From an uncultured bacterium (GTDB lineage Bacteria > Desulfobacterota > Binatia > UBA1149 > CAITLU01), in NCBI GenBank assembly GCA_903893315.1, contig CAITLU010000037.1, positions 19,225-83,224 on the forward strand: a stretch of DNA of 64,000 bases. The letters run 5' to 3'. How positions within the stretch are numbered: position 1 is the stretch's first letter; the number at the start of each line of letters is the position of its first letter. Shown in pieces: positions 8,225 to 16,336 of this stretch. The notes beneath the pieces were generated by a model. The model did no database searches, had not been told where the DNA came from, and saw only the letters and a program-made list of their open reading frames with translations. The translations under genes were made by a program, and so were the position numbers.

Positions 8225-9271
8225 ATGCAAGCAACGCAGCAACAGGTCCCGACCAGGATCGTGGTTCTCGACGGCGCCACGCTCAATCCGGGATATAGCG
8301 CCGGGCAAAGCTGCGGTGACAATCCGTGGGATGAAATAGCGGCACTTGGAGAACTGTCGGTCCATGATCGCACTCCGGCCGCGTGCGTGCTGGAGCGGGC
8401 GGCTGGCGCCGCGGTGTTGCTGGTCAACAAGACACGACTGGAGGCAGCGGTCATTCGCGCGCTTCCGCAACTTCGTCTGATCGCGGTCACGGCCACCGGG
8501 ACCGACGTTGTTGACGTACAGGCAGCGGCGGATTGCGGCGTCGTGGTCTGCAACGTCGCGCAGTACGCGAGCGATTCGGTCGCGCAGCACGTATTCGCGT
8601 TGCTGCTCGAGATCACCAACGCGGTAGGCGAACACTCCCGGTCGGTGAGGGAAGGTCGCTGGCAGCGCAGCCCCGACTTCTGCTACTGGATACGGCCGAC
8701 AATCGAACTGGCCGGCAAGACACTGGGGCTCGTCGGCCACGGCCGCATCGGCGCTCGCGTGGGTGAGATCGGCCACGCGCTGGGGATGGACGTCATGGCC
8801 TCGAGTCTGAGCCGCTCGCGTCCGGCACTCTATCCGTCTTTCCGATGGGAAAGCGTTGAGCAGGTTTTTGCCGAGGCCGACGTCGTGAGTCTGCACTGCC
8901 CGCTGACGCGCGAGAATGCAGGGTTCGTCGGCGCCGCGCTGCTCGCTTCGATGAAGCCGCACAGCATCCTGATCAACACTTCGCGAGGCGCTCTCGTGGA
9001 CGAGCACGCCTTGGCCGGAGCGCTCGCGTGCGGCAGGCCGGCGGCAGCGGCCCTCGACGTTCTGTCGGTGGAGCCGCCGATCGATGACAACCCGTTGCTG
9101 GCGGCGCCCGAGGCCGTGATCACGCCGCACATGGCCTGGTCGACCCTGGCCGCGAGGCGGCGTTTGATGCGCGAGAGTGCGGCCAACGTTGCGGCGTTTC
9201 TGGCAGGCAGGCCTCGGAATGTAGTGACGTCCGCTGAGCGCATTGGCGTGACGACCGCGAACGGCCGATAA
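8225..9271 (+). CDS. D-2-hydroxyacid dehydrogenase (NAD-binding, glycerate/phosphoglycerate dehydrogenase family)
   Basis: A 348-residue oxidoreductase. GTG codons at 8219 and 8222 are alternatives to the ATG at 8225; no strong ribosome site decides. The Rossmann domain has the GHGRIG dinucleotide loop. The catalytic triad is present: Arg in NTSRGALVDE, Glu in SVEPP and His in ITPHMAW. It would interconvert a 2-keto acid and a D-2-hydroxy acid such as glycerate or glyoxylate/glycolate. The neighbouring lactonase-like gene is divergent, and the CMD-family gene follows about 40 bases downstream in the same direction. Confidence 0.9.
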   Translation: MQATQQQVPTRIVVLDGATLNPGYSAGQSCGDNPWDEIAALGELSVHDRTPAACVLERAAGAAVLLVNKTRLEAAVIRALPQLRLIAVTATGTDVVDVQAAADCGVVVCNVAQYASDSVAQHVFALLLEITNAVGEHSRSVREGRWQRSPDFCYWIRPTIELAGKTLGLVGHGRIGARVGEIGHALGMDVMASSLSRSRPALYPSFRWESVEQVFAEADVVSLHCPLTRENAGFVGAALLASMKPHSILINTSRGALVDEHALAGALACGRPAAAALDVLSVEPPIDDNPLLAAPEAVITPHMAWSTLAARRRLMRESAANVAAFLAGRPRNVVTSAERIGVTTANGR

Positions 9272-9313
9272 CGACAACCCGACAGACAACACGGACCACG
9301 GAGCGTGAAAACG

Positions 9314-9682
9314 ATGGCAGACAAGACCCCCAAGAAGACTTCCAAAAAGATCGCCAAGAAGAGTTCCGAGAAGGGCTCCAAGCCGCCCAAGACCTACAGC
9401 GCGTTCGTCAAGGATTTTCCCAAGCTCGGCCAGGCCTGGGATCTGATGCGCGAAGAAGAAGAGCAAGGGCCGTTCGATCGTCGTACCGTGCGCCTCCTGA
9501 AACTGGCCATCGCGGTTGGCGCGGGAAAAGAAGGCGCTGTCCACTCGTGCGTGCGCAAGGCCAGTGAGGCAGGTTGCACGCCTGCGGAGTTGCGGCACGT
9601 GGCTGCGTTGGCGGCGAGCACCGTCGGTCTGCCGCCGGCCGTGGCCACCTACTCCTGGATTGTAGAGCGCCTGGGTTCCTGA
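9314..9682 (+). CDS. Carboxymuconolactone decarboxylase (CMD/YurZ-like) family protein with lysine-rich N-terminus
   Basis: Read from the ATG at 9314 this is 122 residues; a GTG at 9305 is possible. The first 25 residues are an alternating Lys/Ser/Pro tail. The remaining 95 are an all-helical CMD/AhpD-like domain with LLKLAIAVGAGKEGAVHSCVRKA and TPAELRHVAALAA. The CxxC redox pair of AhpD is absent, only one Cys remaining in that segment, so this is the YurZ-like branch of unknown substrate. It probably shares a transcript with the upstream dehydrogenase. Confidence 0.8.
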   Translation: MADKTPKKTSKKIAKKSSEKGSKPPKTYSAFVKDFPKLGQAWDLMREEEEQGPFDRRTVRLLKLAIAVGAGKEGAVHSCVRKASEAGCTPAELRHVAALAASTVGLPPAVATYSWIVERLGS

Positions 9683-9698
9683 GGTTCGGCGAGGCTGC

Positions 9699-9735
9699 TG
9701 CGGTGTTCACTGCGGTATTCGTGGTGAACACCGCA
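9699..9735. terminator. 12-base inverted repeat between convergent genes, candidate terminator
   Basis: TGCGGTGTTCAC at 9699-9710 and its exact reverse complement at 9724-9735 surround a 13-base loop, just after the CMD gene and facing the HAD-PlsC gene. The plus strand lacks a T-run afterwards, so it may act as an RNA 3' end stabiliser or weak terminator. Confidence 0.5.
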
Positions 9736-9805
9736 TTGGCACGCTGAAGTCGCGCGACAGCTATATATCGCGGTTGCGTCAGCGGTTGCGCCCGTGTGGC
9801 CGCTG

Positions 9806-11239
9806 TCAGTCTCTTTCGCGGACGCCGAGGGTGTGACGGAAGCTGTCGCGGATCTCGTCGATGTGAGCGGTGAGATTCGCTGGCGTCCACGAGGTCGTCT
9901 GGACCGGCGCAAGAACGCTGACTTCGACGCTCGCCGGTCGCACTACCATCGCGTGCTTGGGCAGCGCGTCGAGTGCGTTGTGGATCACGATGGGGACAAC
10001 CGGAACGCGCGCCGCCATGGCGATGCGAAAGGCCCCTTTTTTGAAAGGTCCCAGGCGAGGGCCGAGGCTGCGTGTTCCTTCGGGGGCTATCGCGATCGAG
10101 AGCCCTTGCTGGAGGGCGCTGACGGCGGGTTGCAGAGCCTTGATCGCCTCGCTGCGATTCAGCCGATCGATGAAGATGGTACCAGCCAGCCCGAAGAGCG
10201 AGCCGAGAACCGGGTAGCTGCGTACCTCCTGCTTGCTGATGCCGACGAAGTCACGCCGCAGCAGTTTGCAGATCAGCATCGCATCGACCGCGCTCTGGTG
10301 GTTGAAGACAAATACGGCGGGGCGCTGGGACCACAGGTTCTCTTCACCGTGCACCGTTACCTGCACACCGGCCAGCGCGGTACCGAGTTCTCCCCAGGTG
10401 GTGGCCATCAGGTTGGTGGCGTGACGCAGGTCGCCGTCGAGCAGGCCCGCGGGCAACGCCATCATGAAGGACGGAACCAGACTGCCGATCGCCAGCGAAG
10501 TGCGCACAATGTCGGTAACGCTCGGCACGCCGCGGCTTGTGAAGTTTCGTACCGGCCACACTCTCTTGGCGGCGATCGACTGCAGACGCGCGCTCGGATT
10601 GATAGGCCGCGGGTTGCCAACGGCGAGGAGCAGCGCCAGGTCTTCGTCGCTGTCGGTGTAGAAATAGCTGCTGTCGAGTTCGATGCCGCGCTGGCGCGCG
10701 AAGCCGACGGCAGCATCGGCCTTGCCCTTGCCGTAACAGGCCGGGCCGGCGATGCGGCCGGTAAGTTTGCCGTCGGCGACTTCGAGGCGGGTGGCGAATA
10801 CGTGTTCGATGCCGAGTTCCCTGGCCACCGGCATCACCTGGAAGTAAGTGGCCGACGATACGACGGCCAGCGTGTGGCCTTTGGCCCTGTGTGCTTCGAC
10901 CAGTGCCCGCGCTTCCGGGTAGATGTTGCCGGCCAGGCTTTGGCCGAAGATGCGCTCGGCGATTTCTTCGAACTCGGCCTCGCTGAGTCCCCTGACCATC
11001 GCTAGGCTCTCAGCGACGAACGCCGAAAAATTCTTGCGGCCCATCTGGAAAGCCAGCGCGGAAGCCGCCGCTGCGGCGACGTCGACAAGCTGAGCGCGGC
11101 CGCCGGTCAGCCACTCGCGCATGAAAGATGCGGCTGAAAAACCCGCGATCAGCGTACGGTCGAGATCGAAAAAAGCGCCGATCCCGGGACCGCCTGGTCC
11201 TTCGTCGATCTCCCTCGTGAGCAGCTCGTGGTCTTCCAT
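9806..11239 (-). CDS. HAD-IB phosphatase fused to 1-acylglycerol-3-phosphate acyltransferase (PlsC)
   Basis: A 477-residue fusion; I take the ATG at 11239, about 14 residues before the first HAD strand. Residues about 20-220 form a HAD-IB (SerB-like) domain with FFDLDRT (Asp25, Asp27), the VVSSAT motif II and the DSDEDL acidic motif IV. Residues about 265-477 are a PlsC acyltransferase with NHQSAVD (H-x4-D), FIDR and PEGTR. The same domain order occurs in mycobacterial PlsC-type proteins. It should acylate lysophosphatidate to phosphatidate; the HAD domain may then act on phosphatidate or a related phosphoester. Divergent by 74 bases from a PlsB gene. Confidence 0.9.
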   Translation of the reverse strand: MEDHELLTREIDEGPGGPGIGAFFDLDRTLIAGFSAASFMREWLTGGRAQLVDVAAAAASALAFQMGRKNFSAFVAESLAMVRGLSEAEFEEIAERIFGQSLAGNIYPEARALVEAHRAKGHTLAVVSSATYFQVMPVARELGIEHVFATRLEVADGKLTGRIAGPACYGKGKADAAVGFARQRGIELDSSYFYTDSDEDLALLLAVGNPRPINPSARLQSIAAKRVWPVRNFTSRGVPSVTDIVRTSLAIGSLVPSFMMALPAGLLDGDLRHATNLMATTWGELGTALAGVQVTVHGEENLWSQRPAVFVFNHQSAVDAMLICKLLRRDFVGISKQEVRSYPVLGSLFGLAGTIFIDRLNRSEAIKALQPAVSALQQGLSIAIAPEGTRSLGPRLGPFKKGAFRIAMAARVPVVPIVIHNALDALPKHAMVVRPASVEVSVLAPVQTTSWTPANLTAHIDEIRDSFRHTLGVRERD

Positions 11240-11313
11240 GGCCGGGCGTGCGACTGTAGCACGAAGCCGCCCACGTTGCGTTGCGCCCCGCCGTTGCTCT
11301 ACAAGTCTAGGTC

Positions 11314-13791
11314 GTGAGCCCGTCGAAACAGACCGAGGTGCCGATGCCGATCGTTCCCGACAAAGATCCCTCGACCGAGCCCGCCTGGCCCGCCGCGATC
11401 GCCGAGAGGCCGGGGGAGCGGGTGATCTTCCTGGTGGATGCCGCCAGTGCTCTGGAGAAGAGGCATATTGAGGACTGGCTGCAACGCCGCCGGCCGCTCG
11501 ATCAGGAAGCATCGCGCTTCGAAGTCGTGGCGATTCCGAGTTCGCGGGGGAGGCGTGGCCGAAGAGGGCGGCGTCCGTTGCTCGGCGGCCTGGAATCGGC
11601 GATCGCGGCGGGCGGCGATCCGTTGATGGTTCCGCTGCGCGTGGCGTGGTTCGCGGCCAAGACCGAGGGACTTCGCACGATGCGTGCTCTGGACATCGTG
11701 ACGATGACTGATCCTCGCGACCCGGGCCGCTTGCGCCAGCACTACATCCTGAGGCTCCACCCGGATCGCTGCCGGATCGTGGTCGGAGAGCCCGCTAGTC
11801 TCGGCGATCTTCGTCGCCGCTGGAACTCGGCCGGCGGCGACGATGTCGGAGAGACGACGGGACTGGCCGACTTCATCGCGCGCCAGGCTGCGCTGGCACT
11901 GGAACGCGCCGAGAGGAGGCTGCGCGGCGCGCGCTACAAAGTTCCGCGCCTGGTCGAAGAGGACATCTTGAGCCGTCCGGCTTTTCGCGGAGGAGTGGCG
12001 CGGCTGGCGCGTGAACTCGGCGCCGACCAGACCAAGGTCGCCACCGAAGCGGCCGGTTATCTGCGTGAGATCGCCGCCACCCACGACACTTTCGTCATCG
12101 ACATCCTGGCCTACGTCATTCGGATGCTTTACACGCGCGGCTACGGCGAAAACATCCACTACGACAAAGCCAGGCTCGAACAGATCTACAGTCTTGCCCA
12201 GCGCCATCCCGTGGTGTTTCTTCCCACGCACAAATCGAATCTCGACCACCTGGTGCTGCAGTACGCGCTGTACGAGAACGGCCATCCGCCGAACCACACT
12301 GCCGGCGGCATCAACATGAACTTCTTTCCCGTCGGTCCGCTGGTGCGGCGCGCGGGGGTGTTCTTCATACGGCGCAGTTTCAAGGACAACGAAACGTACA
12401 AGTTCGTGATGCGTCACTACATCGACTACCTGATCGAAAAGCGTTTTTCGCTCGAGTGGTACCTCGAGGGCGGACGTTCGCGCTCGGGCAAGATGCTGCC
12501 GCCCCAGTTCGGTATGCTTGCCTATGTGGTGGACGCGTGGCGCCGCGGCAAGAGCGAGGACGTGGTGCTGCTGCCCGTGTCGATTGCTTATGACCAGATA
12601 CAGGACGTAGGTGAATACGTCGCCGAGCAGCACGGCCGCGCCAAGGAGAGCGAGAGTTTTGGCTGGTTTCTTCGCGTGGTGCGGCGTCTGCGACGTCGTT
12701 ACGGCGACATCTACATCAAGTTCGGTGAACCCCTGTCGCTGCGCGAGACGCTACCCGCGCGGGTCGCCGGTCAAGAGGTGGATGAAGCGGATGTCGACGT
12801 ACGCAGTCTGGACCTTCAGAAACTGGCGTTCGAAGTGTGCGTACGTATCAACCGCGCCACGCCGATAACGCCGACCTCGCTGGTGACGTTGGCCATGCTC
12901 GGTGTCGGTGACCGCGCCGTCACGGTCGAAGAGGTGGGCGCGAGGCTGCAGAACATCGTCAGGTACGTCGAGAAACGTCACCTGCCGGTGACGGAGCCTC
13001 TCGACCTCGGCGCCTCGGAATCGGTGCGCCGGGTGCTCGATCATCTGGTCGAAAACGATATCGTTTCGTGTTTTGCCGAAGGTCCGGAAGCGGTCTACAT
13101 GATCAGGTCGGATGAGTATCTGACCGCCGCATACTATCGCAACACGGTGATCCACTTCTTCGTCGGCGGCGCGATCGCCGAGCTGGCGGTAGTGGCAGCC
13201 GCCGAGGCTCAGGGTGATTGCGACCGTCTCGAGGTCTTCTGGGCCCAGGCTCTGGCGCTGCGCGATCTGCTCAAGTTCGAATTCTTCTTTCCCGAGCGAA
13301 GCGCGTTCGTGGCCGAGGTCGGAGCGGAAATGGCTCTCCACGACGAGGCCTGGCAGAACAGGATCCGCGCCGGCGGTAAGGAGATCGAAGCCTTGCTGCT
13401 GGAGATAAAGCCTTTCAACGCCCACCGGGTGCTGCGGCCGTTCCTGGAGGCATACCGCGTCGTGGGCGATCTGCTGGCGCGTCGCGATCCTGCCGACAAG
13501 CTCGACGATGCACGTTTTCTCACACAGTGCCTGGCGCTCGGCAGGCAGTACCAGCTGCAACGCCGCATCGTGCGGGCGGAGTCGGTTTCCAAGGTGCTGT
13601 TCCAGACGGCGCTTCGTCTGGCCGCGAATCGCGGGCTGCTCGATGCCGGCCCGGGCGGCCAGGTGACGGACCTCGTGGAAAAACGAAAGGCCTTCGCTGC
13701 CGAGCTGGGCACGGCGATCCGACGCATCGATGCCATCGAGGCGCTGGCTATCGGCCGTGCAACGGGTCTGCTGGGTCGCCGCTCGGTTTGA
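11314..13791 (+). CDS. PlsB-like glycerol-3-phosphate 1-O-acyltransferase (paralogue 1)
   Basis: An 825-residue protein from the GTG at 11314; the ATG at 11344 is an equally good start. The acyltransferase core shows the four PlsB blocks: THKSNLD with catalytic His near residue 306, GVFFIRRSF, YLEGGRSRSGK and LLPVSIAY. Length and block spacing match PlsB rather than PlsC. The N-terminal 250 residues are less conserved and contain an Arg-rich stretch near residues 78-87. The enzyme should make lysophosphatidate from glycerol-3-phosphate at the inner membrane. It is divergent from the HAD-PlsC gene, so steps one and two of phosphatidate synthesis share a control region. A second, different plsB lies at 40.3 kb. 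Confidence 0.88.
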   Translation: MSPSKQTEVPMPIVPDKDPSTEPAWPAAIAERPGERVIFLVDAASALEKRHIEDWLQRRRPLDQEASRFEVVAIPSSRGRRGRRGRRPLLGGLESAIAAGGDPLMVPLRVAWFAAKTEGLRTMRALDIVTMTDPRDPGRLRQHYILRLHPDRCRIVVGEPASLGDLRRRWNSAGGDDVGETTGLADFIARQAALALERAERRLRGARYKVPRLVEEDILSRPAFRGGVARLARELGADQTKVATEAAGYLREIAATHDTFVIDILAYVIRMLYTRGYGENIHYDKARLEQIYSLAQRHPVVFLPTHKSNLDHLVLQYALYENGHPPNHTAGGINMNFFPVGPLVRRAGVFFIRRSFKDNETYKFVMRHYIDYLIEKRFSLEWYLEGGRSRSGKMLPPQFGMLAYVVDAWRRGKSEDVVLLPVSIAYDQIQDVGEYVAEQHGRAKESESFGWFLRVVRRLRRRYGDIYIKFGEPLSLRETLPARVAGQEVDEADVDVRSLDLQKLAFEVCVRINRATPITPTSLVTLAMLGVGDRAVTVEEVGARLQNIVRYVEKRHLPVTEPLDLGASESVRRVLDHLVENDIVSCFAEGPEAVYMIRSDEYLTAAYYRNTVIHFFVGGAIAELAVVAAAEAQGDCDRLEVFWAQALALRDLLKFEFFFPERSAFVAEVGAEMALHDEAWQNRIRAGGKEIEALLLEIKPFNAHRVLRPFLEAYRVVGDLLARRDPADKLDDARFLTQCLALGRQYQLQRRIVRAESVSKVLFQTALRLAANRGLLDAGPGGQVTDLVEKRKAFAAELGTAIRRIDAIEALAIGRATGLLGRRSV

Positions 13792-13810
13792 CCGCGCGGG
13801 GTTGCATCAT

Positions 13811-14443
13811 TCAGCGTTGGGGAACAGCGGGTATCAAGATCGCGGCGGCGTCGCTCATCTGGTCGATCACCTGACCGGAACTCATCAGCCCGCCGCCCCA
13901 CGCGATCAGACAGGAAAACCACACGTGCTGAAGCAGCACCGCAACGGTCCTGTGGTCGGCTCTTGTCGTCACGCCGGCTTCGACCGTGCCCTTCGTCCCG
14001 TGGCTGCTGTGCATTGCGGTCAGGATTACGTCGGTGACGCGATTGTGGAAGGCCGCGATTTTTCCCGCCAGTTCGTGATTGCCCGACGCGGCAGCCCTGA
14101 GGATGGCGCGCGACAGGCGGGGGCGGCGCATCAGGCCCCTGGTCGCGGTGCGGAAGAACTCAGCGACGCGTTCACCGGCGGTGGCGCCCTGCGTGGGTCT
14201 GGCCTGTATTATGGATTCGAGCCGCTCGACCTCGGATGTCAGCGCCGCGACCAGAAGGTCTTCCTTGCTGCGGAAGTGACGGTAGAGGGTGCCGAGGGCG
14301 ACGCCGGCTTCAGCGGCGACATCGCGCAAGCGCACCGCCTCGAAGCCGCCTTTTTCCGCCAACTCGATCGCCGTATCGACGATGCGCTGCGCCCGTACGT
14401 CCACCGCCGCCTTAGAACAGGTGGCCTCCCTTGAAGCCAGCAT
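13811..14443 (-). CDS. TetR/AcrR-family transcriptional regulator
   Basis: A 210-residue regulator from the ATG at 14443; a GTG about 11 codons later is an alternative. The N-terminal helix-turn-helix reads RIVDTAIELAEKGG, then VRLRDVAAEAGVALGTLYRHFRSKEDLL, standard for TetR and most like the KstR branch of lipid-catabolism repressors. The C-terminal domain is helical with no recognisable ligand motif. It is convergent with plsB paralogue 1 (19-base gap) and divergent from a thioesterase gene, which is its most obvious target. Confidence 0.87.
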   Translation of the reverse strand: MLASREATCSKAAVDVRAQRIVDTAIELAEKGGFEAVRLRDVAAEAGVALGTLYRHFRSKEDLLVAALTSEVERLESIIQARPTQGATAGERVAEFFRTATRGLMRRPRLSRAILRAAASGNHELAGKIAAFHNRVTDVILTAMHSSHGTKGTVEAGVTTRADHRTVAVLLQHVWFSCLIAWGGGLMSSGQVIDQMSDAAAILIPAVPQR

Positions 14444-14572
14444 CCTCGGCGTTGTTGCCCGCCGTGCGCTTGGACCGTGGCTGTGCCGACGCGCCTGTAC
14501 GATTAGCGAGAGGCTTGACTGGCCGCCCCAGGCCGACAAGAAGCAACGGGAGCCGTTTCCTGACGGCACGAC

Positions 14573-15052
14573 ATGGGAACCAAGAGCGAAGACAGCGGTG
14601 AAGGTGCCGGAGGTTGCTTTGGCTGCGGAAGCACCAACCTGCGTGGCTTGAAGCTCGCGTTCAAGCGGCGTGACAACTGCGTGGTGGCCGAGACTCGTCT
14701 GGACGCGACCCTGGCCGGCTACGACGGCCTGGTTCACGGCGGCATCGTCGCGACGCTTCTCGACGAAGCGATGGGATGGGCACTGCTCGAACTCGCCAAG
14801 CGTTTCGGCGTGACGCGGTCCCTCAACGTTCAATACCGACGACCGGTGGCCGTGGGGCGTGCTCTTGAGATCAGCGCCCACATCGTCGACGGCACCGAGA
14901 ACGGACCTTTGTGGATCGAGGCATCGGTGAAGGACTCGCGAGGAAGGTTGCTGGCCTCTGCGATGGGCGAATGGGTCCTGGTGCGAGAGAGTCGCGTGCG
15001 TGGGCGTGTCGAGGCCCGGCAAGCGTCCGGTGCCGGTGAGGAAGTTTCGTGA
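14573..15052 (+). CDS. PaaI-family hotdog thioesterase
   Basis: A 159-residue protein with an N-terminal C-F-G-C-G segment of the kind that opens many small thioesterases, a hotdog core with GLVHGGIVATLLDEAMG (active-site HGG and Asp/Glu) and VQYRRPVAVG. It likely hydrolyses a medium or long acyl-CoA. The TetR regulator immediately upstream is divergent. Its stop overlaps the GTG of holA by four bases, so holA is translationally coupled to it, an unusual operon partner. Confidence 0.82.
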   Translation: MGTKSEDSGEGAGGCFGCGSTNLRGLKLAFKRRDNCVVAETRLDATLAGYDGLVHGGIVATLLDEAMGWALLELAKRFGVTRSLNVQYRRPVAVGRALEISAHIVDGTENGPLWIEASVKDSRGRLLASAMGEWVLVRESRVRGRVEARQASGAGEEVS

Positions 15053-16206
15053 CCGCCAAGTCGAAGGACAAGCAGTCCGGCCAGTCGCAAGACAAGCCGG
15101 CGGGCCGTGCGCTGCTCTTTCTCGGCGAATCTTCGTTGGTCGATCCCATCGTCGAGCAGGCCATCGCGCGTGTACTTCCAGGGGAGGCCAGGTCTCTCAA
15201 TCTCGAAGTGTTCCGCCATGGCGAGCGTCCTCTCGACGACGCCCTTGCGGCGCTTCGTCAGGTCGGGATGTTCGCCGTCGAACGTTGCGTGTGGATCCGC
15301 GGCGGCGCGCCGCGCCAGAAGGCCAAGGCCGGATCGAAGGCCGAAGCCAAGGGCAAAGTCGAAGATGCGGAGGATGACGAGGCGGAAGTGGAGAGCCGCT
15401 CGGGCGACTTCCAGGACGATCTCTTCGCTCTTCTTGAAGCCGGGCTGCCGCCGGTAACCACGCTGCTGGTGTCGGCTCCGTCGCTGGATGCGCGCGGCCG
15501 CGCCTACAAGTGGTTCGCCAAGAACGGCGAGATTCACGATCTGCGAGTCGAAGTCGCACGCGGCGGACGTCCGGATGCCGACCGCACCCGGCATATCGTC
15601 GAGGAGAGGCTGCGCGGGGCCGGGATATGCGACTTCGAGCGGGGTGCGATCGACGAGATCGTCAGTCGTGCGGGCAACAACTTCGGCGAGCTACTTCAGG
15701 AGATCGATCGGGTTTGCCTCGGGCTCGGCGAGACGACGCGCCTGGGCGTTGCCGAGGTACGTTCTTCGATGCGGGACCTGGCTTCGACCTGGGTGTTCGA
15801 TCTCACCGACGCCCTCGGAGCGCGCAGGTTGGGCAAGGCCGAGGGCTTGCTGGAAAGATTGCTGGGGGAGGGCGAAGTGCCACAGCGACTCGTGGCTTTG
15901 CTGGGCACCCACGTCGCCAGTCTGATCGAGGCCAGGGCGATGGTCGCGTTGCTGCCGCGCGGCGCTCTTTCGATGCAGGGACAGGATTTCCTGCGTGGGC
16001 CGCTGTCGTCCCTGCCCGAGGCGTTCCGCCGACGTTATTCGGGCTGGCGCGGCTACTTTCTGATCAAGGCGGCGGCCAACTTCTCGATCGCCGAACTCGG
16101 CGCCATTCACCGCGAGATCCTCGTGCTGGACCTGGCGCTCAAGGGTTCGAGGACTTCACCGCTACTGCTGTTTTCCAGTTTCCTGCACCGCGTTTGTCCG
16201 GCCTGA
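15049..16206 (+). CDS. holA: DNA polymerase III delta subunit
   Basis: A 385-residue clamp-loader subunit, starting at a GTG that overlaps the previous stop. It has the delta-subunit layout: an N-terminal AAA-like domain that binds the beta clamp, no Walker A motif, and a C-terminal helical collar. Recognisable segments are the early VEQAIARVLPGE, the RHIVEERLRGAG region and LGARRLGKAEGLLERLLGEGE of domain III. A charged Lys/Ala/Glu-rich insert sits near residues 88-115. It opens the sliding clamp during DNA replication. About 130 bases separate it from the next gene. Confidence 0.88.
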   Translation: MTAKSKDKQSGQSQDKPAGRALLFLGESSLVDPIVEQAIARVLPGEARSLNLEVFRHGERPLDDALAALRQVGMFAVERCVWIRGGAPRQKAKAGSKAEAKGKVEDAEDDEAEVESRSGDFQDDLFALLEAGLPPVTTLLVSAPSLDARGRAYKWFAKNGEIHDLRVEVARGGRPDADRTRHIVEERLRGAGICDFERGAIDEIVSRAGNNFGELLQEIDRVCLGLGETTRLGVAEVRSSMRDLASTWVFDLTDALGARRLGKAEGLLERLLGEGEVPQRLVALLGTHVASLIEARAMVALLPRGALSMQGQDFLRGPLSSLPEAFRRRYSGWRGYFLIKAAANFSIAELGAIHREILVLDLALKGSRTSPLLLFSSFLHRVCPA

Positions 16207-16336
16207 GCCGAAGCAAGATGGATGTTCGCCCGGTGTCATTGGCCCGGGTCCGTTGAAAACCGGTCGCCGTGTGGTAGCTTGTTGCGCTGGCACGCTTCGC
16301 GCGGGGCGAAGCGGCGTGGCTGTGGAGGTGTGGTGG

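Noticed and set aside
8167..9598. Long minus-strand open frame across the D-2-hydroxyacid dehydrogenase and CMD genes
   Set aside because: Arg-rich composition with no family features; both plus-strand genes are recognisable enzymes.
9314..9682. AhpD-type peroxidase activity for the CMD protein
   Set aside because: The CxxC redox motif is missing; only a single Cys remains in the segment.
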